Part shown: piece after piece, positions 47,201 through 59,100 of the stretch
Numbering within the stretch: position 1 is the first letter of the stretch
Layout of the letters: every line of letters begins with the position of its first letter
From: Priapulus caudatus
Taxonomy: Eukaryota > Priapulida > Priapulimorpha > Priapulimorphida > Priapulidae
Direction: 5' to 3'
Length of the DNA: 64,000 nucleotides
NCBI RefSeq assembly: GCF_000485595.1
Contig: NW_014577865.1
Location: forward strand, 43,959-107,958
Notes under the pieces: model-generated
What the model was told of the DNA's origin: nothing
Databases searched by the model: none
What the model saw: the letters and a program-made list of their open reading frames with translations, nothing else
Position numbers and translations under genes: made by a program

Positions 47201-47990
47201 ATCACATTTACTAACTCCTCCGCGGCTAAGCACAAGCATAGGTACATGTATTGGTATTTGAGCGACTCAAATGTACGGATATGTGATCTCGGCAAGAGGC
47301 TCCATAGCAGGCACGTAGGCTCGCAATTACAGACGTCTATATACTGGTATTTCTGAAAGTAGAACTAACAAGAACAGCGCTTATGGATAACAGGCTTGTA
47401 GGTACGTGGGATTTGTGGGAACAGATATGTAGGAGATAGCATTTGTTAATGCAGGCCTTCTAGGTACTGGGATTCGTGGGAACAGACATGTGAGGGGATA
47501 GCATTTGTTAAATGCAGACTTCTAGTACTGGGATTCGTGGGAAACCAGGACATGTAGGGGATATGCATTTGTTAATGCAGACTTCTAGGTATTGGGATTC
47601 GTGGTAACAGACATGTGAGGGGATCAGCATTTTGTTAATGCAGGCCTTCTAGGTACTGGGATTCGTGGGAACAGACATGTAGGGATAGCATTTGTTAATG
47701 CAGACTTCTGGTACTGGGGATTCGTGGGAACAGACATTTTAGGGGATCAATAGCATTTGTTAATGCATGACTTCTAGGTATTGGATTCGTGTAACAGACA
47801 TGTAGGGATAGCACATTTGTTAATGCAGACTTCTAGGTATTGGGATTCGTGGGAACAGACATGTAGGGGATAGCATTTGTTAATGCAGACTTCTAGGTAT
47901 TGGGATTTGTGGGAACAGACATGTAGGGGATAGCATTTGTGTGTACAGACTTGTAGGTACTGGCATTTGTGGGTAAAGACATTCAGGTAA
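44255..47990. repeat. Loop segment B of P3 (second copy)
   Basis: Direct, noisy copy of 26494-29800. It includes the nested MITE remnants (44486-44972, inner element about 44716-44938), the 29-bp minisatellite (45940-46560, with many indels), and the unique part 46560-47390, which is close to 28680-29440. It ends with a longer 60-bp array of about ten units at 47400-47990, against six units in the first copy. Confidence 0.8.
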
Positions 47991-47999
47991 AACAAGTCT

Positions 48000-50569
48000 C
48001 TCTGGTCTAACTACCAAGCGGTGCCAGTATCAACTAGTATACAGTGCACACTACACCGAGGAGATGAAGAGCCATACAGTTGCACCGTACCAACAGAAAC
48101 TTCGCGACCGAGAGGCAAGGGAGACTACTTTCGGCGTGCGAAGCTGCAACTGCATAGGGCGCTGCGTCGACTTGCCCTGGTGGACCGCTGACAGGGCATG
48201 AACACATAGCAGAGGCTGTAACCGCTTGCCCATCCCCACGTTCGTTGCTGCACGTCTGTAGCGGCGGTCGGCCGTGGGGTCGGGAGAGCGCCGAGTTCTT
48301 GGCATATAGGTCGGGAGCAGTCGTAGCACCAGTAACAACCAGGGCAGATAAAACGTGCTGGGGCATGCCAGCTGCTGCCAGCCGATCCGCAGTGTAACGC
48401 TCACTCTGTCGAAGTCGACGACGTGCAGCATTGGAAATGGAATAAAACTTGTTACTAAGGGAACATGCACAAAATGTCATTTCACAGTTAGGCTGGAATG
48501 GTTGGCAACCGGTTGCAATGGATGCAGCATTACTCACAGCAACACTTGCGATTCATATCTCACTGCCGAATAAATAACACTACTGATATCTGACTGCAGC
48601 ACAGATATCGTGAGTGATATCCGAGAGCAGGGCAGATATCTTGAGTGATACATTCGAGCAAGAGATATCAAATTTCACATAAAACCGATAGCACTCTATC
48701 CACACACATTTCTACACACGAATAACCGTGGAGCATTGTTACACAGCATTAAAATATATAAACATACAATGTGAGAAGCTACATGTATGCACTAGATTTC
48801 CAATAGAGCTACAAGAAGCGACGCATGTTGGAAATAAGTAATTACACAGCCACGCCAATTATTATTAAAGTCAGATTTGTACAATCTTGACAAGTTTTAT
48901 ATTATGATCACCAATGACTTTCACCTAACCATAGCAGCTGTTTCTCTCGAGGGGGATACAGGGACAAAACAAACAGATGAGACAGCGGCATCAGGTTCAG
49001 TGTAAACTTGAAGTTACCATCTTTCAGTTACTCACGCCCCAGCCTCCTCGACAAAGTAGGAATTATCCTTTTCAAGGCCAGTGTGAATGATGGGAGCAAT
49101 CGTTCAAGAAGACTCGACTAGAATTGGACCTACACAGCAACTAACTTCTGCCAATATTGCTCCACAGTCGAGTAGGAAAAGCAGGGAGCGCTTCGGTGGG
49201 ATTCAACGATGGATCGAGTGTGCACGCACGCTTCCTGCTGTTATCACGTCGCCACGACGACCGACTGTCATCAGATATGAAAGACAGTGTGCTCGTTTAC
49301 ATCGAGGCACATGTGAGCGAATCGTAAGCGAGTACAGAGAAATTCCAACACATTTCACATGTCGAGAGGTGGAATGGATTAAAAGGCAATGGATTTAAAT
49401 GGAAGCGGTCACAGAAAACTCACGTTAATGCGACTAATTTTACACGGACCAAGCCATGAATACGACTGGGACGAGGACACGTAATTTTACAATAAGCAAA
49501 CAATAGATGGACAGAAGGGAGGGGGTAGTGCTAGAAATTACACTAGCCTGTCACCCCCCGGCTCTGCACTCGCTGACTCTACAGTCTGTTAAGTACTGCT
49601 TTTTGCTCGATGATGCGTGGTTTTTGCATTGCTGCTGTCTGTGTGTGCACTCCCTAGTCTCCGTATGTACCGACGACGCACGAATACTGTCAGAAACAGG
49701 TGCCATGGCAGATGAAGAGAATGAGAAGCATCGCAGAGGGGGGGGAGACATTACGACGCGGCTTCCTGCTCTACGTCCTGTACTTGCGCGTCTGCATCTT
49801 TTCCCTCGCCCTCGCCTGAAACACGTAAACGCGCGTGCGCGATTATCAGCAAACATTCATCACTACATCGTCGTCTACTGATAACTGATAAGACTTTCCA
49901 GATAACAGAAACGGTGTAAGTTGGATCTTCATAGTGCTGAAGCCTCCAAGAACAAGTAAATACATTTACACATCAAACGCATTGGTTAATCCCAGCAAGG
50001 ATAACAACACATCCCCACCCACAGCCTAGTATTGTTCCCCCACAATACTACAAATATTTTTCCTACCAAGAAAACATCCAACCCTTTCTATCATAATGCT
50101 ACTACTGCTCGTATAAATAAGACCCCACCTATACTGACTGCCAACATCCTACCAAGACCCCGCCTATACCTACTGGCTACTAGTATTATATTGTCTCATG
50201 TACCACTAGACCACACCCATGCCTACTGCTAATACCATACCACTATCGATGTTACCAAGAGGGCAACTCCTATCGCTTCCAGCAAGCAACTAAACCAGTG
50301 GGACGACAACTCGCAGTGATAACCCCAACCCTTATTCAAATATGTCTATCTCAATAATTCTGACCTGAACAAGCAGCAATCACCAAACTGACATTCTACT
50401 AATATGACACGATAGTCACACAAGCAACTAACCAGCATACCACCACAACCCTCCACCCCTCCCTTCCACGCTCATAAACCCTCCCCCACACCCACTCACC
50501 ACTCCTCTCTTCCATGCTCACCTTCTCTCTCTCCCACCCCAACTCACCACCCCTCCCTTCCGTGCTCAC
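48000..50569. other. P3 right arm 3' of 14-3-3 epsilon exon 4, no gene recognised
   Basis: Expected to hold 14-3-3 epsilon intron 4 and perhaps its last exon; I could not find an exon resembling the acidic C-terminal tail. GC-richer open stretches at 48034-48537 (-) and 49087-49881 (+) match no family I know. GATATC-containing repeats occur near 48555-48665. A simple GGGAGG/CCCTCC-rich patch is at 50440-50560. Confidence 0.6.
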
Positions 50570-53500
50570 CTTCTCCCTGCATGTCGGACGTCCACAACGT
50601 CAGGTTGTCCCTCAGTAGCTGCATGATGAGTGTGGAATCCTTGTAGCTCTCCTCGTTCAGCGTATCCAGCTCGGCAATCGCGTCGTCGAACGCAGCCTTC
50701 GCGAGTCGACACGCCCGGTCCGGCGAGTTCAGGATCTCGTAGTAGAACACGCTGAAGTTAAGCGCGAGGCCAAGACGGATCGGGTGCGTCGGCGCAAGGT
50801 CCGTCGTCGCAATGTCGCTCGCCGCCTTGTAAGCTACTAGCGAGTTCTCGGCCGCTTCTTTCCTCTGGTCGCCCGTGGCGAACTCCGCCAGGTATCGGTG
50901 ATAGTCGCCTTTCCTGCGGACAATGGAGCGACGGCAAACGGTGAAGTATACCAAACGATCTTCTGTTCAAACACGAGACAACCGTACATCCGAGAGATGC
51001 AGCTGCTAAGTCAGCCACGCTACACCAGCCAGCTCGTATTTTCAAACGTGTGTAGACCAAATTGGTGACTTTGTGGGGACTACTTTGCTGTGCATTGTCT
51101 TTGGAACGCTCTATCGCAACAATAAATCGCTAGCGCTGTCTGTCAATCATGCCAGACGGATAAGGAGATTGTTGAATGACACCACATGTGAACAGCTATA
51201 AGCCATGTCTGTGTGACTAGCTGTAATGTATTTAGGGGTTTACCCAACTGACACACAATGACTCTGTATTGATTTTTTCATGGAAGAGGCAAATAGTCTC
51301 CCCCTGATACACATCGGAATTACTACGTTTGCTGAGCTTACGTGCAGTTCATCGAAATCTAATCATGCAGCGAGTCATTTCATTCATGCAGCTAATCATC
51401 AGACCGAGTCATTTCATTTGCATTTTAAAATCAATGTGTAGTACATAATTTAAGAATTATAAATACATTTACAGCGAGAGACATGGCATTGAGATTGGGT
51501 AATGAGCTTCAACGACAAATGAATACATTTCATTTAATATAAAGCTCACTCCACAGGGGATGTCATTCACAAATCGCACGCTATGTCCCTTTCTTATTGC
51601 TATATACGTCAGCACATGCTGAACAGATTTTATGTGTCTGCCAATCTGCTTCCATTATATTTGGAAGGGGAGGAGTTCTGTACCCCTTACATTCACGGAC
51701 CACAAGCTTAGAGGAAAAATACCAAAGGAAATTACCTTCATCACACTTTATCCAATGTACAGTGCTAACAAGCCTAAGGCCAAATTCGGTAATGCAGCTT
51801 TTTGAGCAAGCAACTATAAGCATGTAGTGGTCGTGCGCACAAGTCAATGGCAGATAATATTGATTTCTTAGTTAAACTACCATTAAATTGACACGCTAGA
51901 ACTAAAAAAGCCAAGTGTCATCTTGTCATACGCATAGAGGGTCACGGGTAAATGTTATTAACAGATAAACATGAAACTGATGTGGCGAAAATTTTATTTC
52001 GATTATTTTACAAATCATAGTTAAGTTGAAACATGACATTAACTGAAATATGCATCATACACTATTAGTAAGGTTTAGCATAATTATTATGGCACCATCT
52101 TATGGTAAATTAAACTCACTACAGTCAATGCTAGTCCACACAAGAACAATTTTGATGTACCGAAAAACAACAAACCTCTGTTTCATATTGTTATAATATT
52201 CAAAAAAGGGACTGGTCATTTTCCAATTTTCTTTAGACATATATGCTTATGAGTCATCCTCTACACACGACTCATTATCCGTCACACAGATATGGAACTG
52301 TTAGATCCGAACTTACTTAAATTGACTACGTCATGAATTTTCTATGGTAAAAGTTGTAAAATTTTTGTTGCCATTTTTTTACATTAAAAGAAAGAACTAA
52401 CAGGACTAAACGTGTCGTCAAATTCTTACCTAATAAGATTGTTTCTCAACTAGTTAAAAATCCAAAAAACCTGGACGATTTGATATTATGATCCTGACAT
52501 TAATTGCTTGCTATAGGCTGTGTATCAGTATGAGTCACGAGTGTGTGTTTACACCAAACAATATAGTAAAATAGGAAGTATAATGCAGCAATTTAACCAT
52601 AAAAAGTGAACAGAATTACTTACACTTTGTGAAAAAGTAAAATTTATGTTTTTATTGTTATTATTTACGGTGACGTAATCACTTTATGACAGTAATACAC
52701 ATATATCAGTGAAACTGAAAGTGCACATACTATTGTGTTGATGCCTAGGTTCCCCGCAGGGAAAGTGGATGACTCATATAAGAAACTAAACGTTTACTGA
52801 CATTCCAGACTCTATAAGAATGTTTCAATTTGCCTAATAATGGCCCTGTTAGCAGCTGCACTTTATGACTGTACTTACATTTTGTAATAGAACACTTTTG
52901 ATTCTCCTGTTGTGGCATGTGGTATTAGATGGTCAGTAAGAACATTTAGGATATCTCCACAGATGTCACGTAACTCCTTCTCAACCTGTTTAACAAAACC
53001 GACATTTTTCTTAGCGGCAATACTCTTTTATTCTTTATATACTAATATGGTAGTTTACTACACGACACTCCATGATAAAGTTACTTTTCGACAGCAGGCA
53101 CCACTTATATTGATTTTTGTTCACCAATAATATTGAGATGTCAGATAGTAGGAAGACAGTTTGCACACAGTTTCAAAATGCGTAAAGGGTGTGGTATGAG
53201 AATAAGAAAGGATGAAGTATTTAAGGCGTGACTGAACCATGCATATTTTTCCAACCTTTATGGCACGTACACTATGTTCCAAGAAAACATGATTAGGCCA
53301 CAATTAAAAAAATCTTTGTTTGACCTCACCCGCCCCAGGCTGAAAAGTTTGGGTAGGTAGGTAGGCTTTTTTTTTAGGGGGGTCTTTTTACATATTCCGC
53401 TGTCTACATGCTCGGGTGTGCTTGTGTGGGGAGATACCTTTTATGTTGAATGTTTGTTTTGCTTGGTACATATAATGTATTGCCTACAGATTTATATAAT

Positions 53501-55091
53501 GTACAGTGATACAATTTGTAAAAAAAAAAGAATGGGAAAGGTATAATAAAATATTTTGAGTTGGCCCCTTTTTGGCGGGGCGGTCAGGCGAGGGCAAATA
53601 AACAATATTTTTATTATGGCCTTAGATATGTAGTACTAATGTACGGTAAGCAGAAAAGTAAGCAAATTAGAATATAGCTTTCCATGAGCACATTGTCCAC
53701 ATTAACACCTTTGATAAAGTATTAAGATAAGTGTTGTACATAAAACACTGCAGCAAAACGACTTACGTGTCGTTGCCGAGTGATTACCTAGTAAATTATG
53801 GTCACGGATATCTCTAACCAACAATAACATGCACTGTCCACGTAGAAACTAGTAACTACTGTATGATAATGCTATTCAGGAATGCAACGTGTTCACACAC
53901 ACACACACTACGCGCACACGCACACATCACATACACACACAGTAACTGGGATAATCAGTACCTGCTCCCTGTAGGTACGAATCATGCTCAGCTTTTGTCC
54001 TTCGCCCTTGTTTTCTTCTTTCTGCTCAATGCTGCTGATTATCCGCCACGACGCCCGCCGCGCACCAATCACATTTTTGTAAGCGACGGAGAGCAGATTG
54101 CGTTCTTCAACAGTGAGCTCTACATCAGCAGACGCCACCTTCTTCATTGACTCCACCATTTCTACAATCAATTATTAAAACTTGTTTAGAATTAGACGTG
54201 AACTTATTTAGTGGCCTATAAGTGTCATGAAACATTTGGTTTCTGACTTTGTATTCTGATTTTGTTAATAAATTTGTGTGACATGGTGCTTTGTGGATAA
54301 AATAATTTAGAATTGATGATATAATCACACAATGTTGAGTATAAAGTACACGATTTGTCGACTTATGACAAAATTAATTCCCTACGGACAGGACAGGGCT
54401 TTAATTGTAGAGTGAAATAGTAGTGAGATACAAATGCATTAATTAGTATTTTAAACAATACCAGAGGATGTGATGTCTGTTGTTTGTGGCAAGAAAGGAT
54501 GGCTGAAATCTCCCTTCAATTTATGCATAGGCGTGGAGTTATTCCGTAAATACCAAGTTATCACATTTTTATCCTACAGTTTTACAGCATTACACATAAT
54601 ACAGCCTGTTTGAAATGCAGTGTAGATGGAGTGTGGAGGTGGCATAGTTTATTAGATAGGTCGTGTGCATAGTGTAACACACTACCACAGACAAATGTAT
54701 AATATGACAATTTAGGACTCCAATGATCAGCGAGGTGGTAACCAAATATGATCAATGCAATTTTCACACAAGGTGAATTTCGTGAATCGAAAACATCTTT
54801 ATCACGGCAGAATAACATTCCAGCGCAATGTGTTTGAAGTTGCAGTAAATGAGAAAGCTCAGTATTATGTTATAGCATTTCCTATATCACTCATGTGAAA
54901 TTTTACATGTGATTGTGTAACACTACTCACTGTACAGTGTACATGTACAGGAATATGGGCTTGGCTGCAAATGTGTGGCTACTACCTCCAAAAGAACAAT
55001 ATATTTCAGACAAGTAAGATTGCATACCATCATATCTCTCTGCCTGCTCAGCCAGCTTGGCCTTGTAGACGTTGTCGTCACGTTCTGTCAT
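50570..55091 (-). CDS. ywhae: 14-3-3 epsilon, last exon missing
   Basis: Dimeric phosphoserine-binding adaptor of the 14-3-3 family. Four exons on the - strand: 55091-55028 (ATG at 55091), 54161-53962, 52985-52879 and 50913-50570, all GT-AG with matching phases, giving 238 residues. Visible blocks are [54 protein letters not shown], the [14 protein letters not shown] block, [40 protein letters not shown] and [19 protein letters not shown]. The phosphopeptide pocket residues of the family (Lys and Arg in NVIGARR, the Arg-Tyr of HRYLAEF) are present. VELTVEERN and the [12 protein letters not shown] exon boundary favour the epsilon class. The family is about 255 residues; roughly the final 17, acidic residues are not found. 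Exons 2-4 are mirrored in corrupt form at 37743-41455. Confidence 0.95.
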
Positions 55092-56131
55092 CTTGATGTT
55101 TCTTTAGCTATGTAGAATTTTGTGGATGAAAACAAAGATGGAATTTTTCCTTGAAACGCCGTTCTCGAAAACTAAGATGGCTGCATACGATCGGGAGTTT
55201 CCGGAAACGCTCACGGAAACACCCGATTATCCTATTTGCTGGCGGGAAAGTCGCGTCCTTCATATGTGTACGCAACGTGTTCTTATAATTTTCCATTATA
55301 AATCTCGTTACCGCGATATTACCGTGAATAGACTTTTGAATTTAAAACTAACATACGAGTTATATGAAAGATATGAAATGATTATAACCCGCATGTCGGG
55401 CAGAATAGCCGACAATTTCAATTTTTTTTTAACTTTCCAATGATGATCAGCTAGGTGTAAGAAGAAGCAAATAAAATATTTTTATGCGTAACGCATAGTC
55501 GGTTGCTAGTCGTGGGAAAATTTAACTGTCAGAAACAGACGCATTTTATGTTGAGGTTATGTTATGTCAACGTTTTCCCAAAATGTATAGACGGATAAGG
55601 ATGATATCAGGGGTTAATAATGACAAATTGGTCATTAACCCCTGATGATATCAATATTACCATCGACTCTATGGTATGACGTGTGTATAAGTCGTAGAAT
55701 AATATTATTTAATTCGACAAAGATATACGTAGATACGTAAAAGTATAAGAACTATGATAAAAAATAATGTGCTGTAAAACTGTACAACAAACTGTGCTGT
55801 AAAACAAAAATGACGCAGTGACTCACTGATCTCTATAATATAATCGCTCTATAAGTATAAGCTCTATAATATAATCTCTATAATCTCTATGATATAAGCT
55901 CTATAATATAATCACTGATTATATTATAGAGATCAGTACAGTGACTCCGAAAGTAAAATAATAATAAGAAAATAGATGGCGCTATGTGTGTAAGCGCTAT
56001 GGTTTTTTCCCGCCAAATTCGTCAGTGAGGCATACTCAGGCAGTAGGCTATCATTGCAGTGTTGTAGCATCCTTTCTCTGTGTTGACATCGACTAAACTA
56101 TTTACCAATAGTGGCAATACCATCATACAAG
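55092..56131. promoter_or_regulatory. Divergent upstream region of 14-3-3 epsilon and UHRF1
   Basis: About 1 kb between the two start codons, presumably with both promoters and 5' UTRs; no clear TATA box was assigned. It holds two foldbacks: 55602-55654 (arms built on GATATCAGGGGTTAAT and its complement) and 55815-55947 (arms CTGATCTCTATAATATAATC and its complement, with CTCTATAATATAA repeated between). Confidence 0.5.
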
Positions 56132-59100
56132 ATGTGGATACAAGTTAGGACGTTCGATGGAAAACAGTCAATGCGGGTCGATGGACTTTCAAAGCTAACA
56201 AAGATCGAAGATCTGCGGGGAAAACTTGCGAACATTTTTAATGCTGAGCCAGAAAGGCAGAGACTCTTTTACCGTGGAAAGCAGGTACTTTAATGTTAAT
56301 AATAATAATATTGCATATGCATGGCTCTGCAGCATAACGTTGTGCCCTTAATAATTGGTTGGGTATTGATCGCTAATAGCAGTGTTATATGTTAATAATG
56401 ATAATGATAGGGTCTGTAGATTGAATGGATATATCGGATCAAATCAATCAATCAATCAGTGAAAGATTTGAAGGCAGTAACGCTGAAGCCTGAAGGGGTC
56501 GTTGTCGTATCAGGTACTACCGATATGTACCCGAGGTACATATATATGTATACACAAAGTGTACCAGACTTGTACTACAGAAGTGTACCCTAACCCTAAC
56601 CCTAACCCTAAACATATACCTCATGTAAAAATATAATTTATAAACAATAGTATTAATACTAAACAACCTAAAACTACCTCGGGTACATATCTGTAGTACC
56701 TGATACGACAACGACCCCATCTGCGGCAGTAACAGTAAAGGTCAAGGCACACTGCAGCGACAGCGACCGACGTTGGGTCAAATTTCACCCAGCGCTCGCC
56801 ACAGTGGCACAAATCATCACATGAACAAACGGCAAAAACTCCTGCTATTGCTGTTAAATAACAGCCTGCAAAAACTCTAGATGTATATAACTATAAGGAT
56901 AAGATAATAAAGTCAAATATACGAAGCAAATTATCAATATCATGTACCCTATCATGTACTGTATGTGCTTGCCACAGCTTGCACGCTTTGGTTAGACTGG
57001 TTTGCGGCCCCATTAATTGTTTGTGACATGCGGCGCAAGTTTAGCGCCGGAGACCAGTCTACGTCTTGGCTAGCATTATGGGTTATTTATGACGTAATCG
57101 TAATGTCACAGGCCGATGGAAACGCCTGCGATTGGCTATTTGTAAAGTGTCGCGGGCGACAGTCTCTGGAAAATAGAAACGTTTTTAAATATTTTTGTCG
57201 TTGAGGTTGTCGCGTGTGTGTGCAATGGCTCATAGGAAACAATAGTTTCTCATTTTCTGAAAAGTCGTTTGTCGTTACGGTCGGTCGTTGTCGCTGCAGT
57301 GTGTCTTGGCCTTAAGGAGGGTATCACTCACTCACTCACCCAGGACCTCTGCTGAGTGTTAAGTTAGGGCTAAGGTTATATTATTATTTCTGGCTCAGTT
57401 AACCCAGTAAGGGCGTAGTGATGCTAGTGCCGGTACTGGTAGTTTATGTTGCGGTGGCTGGTGCGCCAGCGTACAGTCTAGACTATATTATATATAGTAT
57501 AGCCTTGCTCAGTAAACTTTACACTACACTACAGTAAAGTATGCAGTGGTCAGGCCCGTAGTCAGCTTTCTATTGGGGGGGGTTCATTTTTCAATGTTGG
57601 CAATTTGCTCGGCAGGGGCGTGTACAGGATTTGTACCAGGGGGGTCTAACCGTAACTCATAGTTGCGAGCACGCGAAGATTTTTAAAATTACACCCCCTC
57701 AGATGCGTTTTCTGTGCGAGCAAGGGGGGGTCCGGACTCCTGGACCCCCCCCCTGTACACGCCCCTGCCTCGGGCGCGAAGCGACCAGGCGAGGGAGCCA
57801 AGCGACCGAGCGCGGGGGAGGGTGTGGGAGGGGGGTGTTACTGTTCACCCTCCCGCACGATGGAGATTTTGCAATTATTACACTAAATGGAGCGACCTGA
57901 GGTGAAATTCTTGCAAATTTTCAAAAAAAAAATTTTTTTGCTTGGGGGAGGGGCTTGGGGGGGGGTTCGTTCGAACCCCCCGAACCCCCCCTGGCTACGG
58001 GCCTGCAGTGGTTATATATCATATGCTTGGGGCAGTTTGGTAATAGCAGTAATATTTGATAGTACAACCAGTACAGCATATCTATTCACTACAGATGGTT
58101 AGCTTTGAAGGTTTCGTGAAGAATAGCCTTCATAAAAGTTTTATGCGACAATTGTATGTTTTACAGATGGTAAATGGTCATACGCTGTTTGACTATAGTG
58201 TTGGATTGAATGAAATAGTTCAGATCATGATCAGACCACCAGATGCTGTGACAAATATCAGTGTGACAGACAAATCGGAGTGTGACGCAGACAACTGCAG
58301 CAGCGGTGACGAAAGCGTCAACTCTAATAAGGAGAATGAGGTAAGAGTTTAGGAAGCTATTAATAATACATAATAATATATAGCTGAGGTGATTGCCATG
58401 TTATTGCATAGTAATGTAGTCATTTAGTCATTTTTGGTTTACAAGGTGATAGATCGATTCGTATATATGATAGTATGTCTCCACAGGCATATTCCACAGC
58501 TAAAAACAAAGATATTTCCTTTTCAACAGTATGTTTAACTGATTGTTAGTGGAATTTGTTATTAATGACCACTGCTTCTGTTTTTGTTTGGATCCAGCCA
58601 CAGAACAAAACCAAGGAAGTAATACCAACAGAAGAGAGTGAACCAATGCACTGTGATTTAGTTGGGCTATACGAGGTGAGTTTATCTGTTATCTATCTTA
58701 TCTATAGTTTCTCAACTATCTTTGTTGTCAACTATTAGCCTAGTCTTAGGCTAGGCCGTGCCTACTGCTGTTGGATGTCATACCGCTAGCTTGCAACTAG
58801 CTGGTGCTTTACTTGTAACACATCATATAATGCTGTTGAGACATGATGGTTGTTGCACTAGTAACTTAAAACACAACTGGCTGAAACTAGCTTATCGTTC
58901 TAAAGTGCGAGTCAGTGCAATCTGCAATATCTGGTACCAATGAAATACTAATCTCAATATGTGATCACAGGTAGAAGATTTGGTAGACGCACGAGACAAT
59001 GATATGAACGCCTGGTTTGAGGCTACGATTGTGAGAATATCGGCAAAATATGAGGGCGACTGCGCGAACAAAAACCAAAAGGCGAGCCAAAGCACGACGA

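Noticed and set aside
57631-57905. Open frames of 63-89 codons in UHRF1 intron 1
   Set aside because: They lie across nested MITEs and C/G homopolymers and are by-products of inverted repeats.
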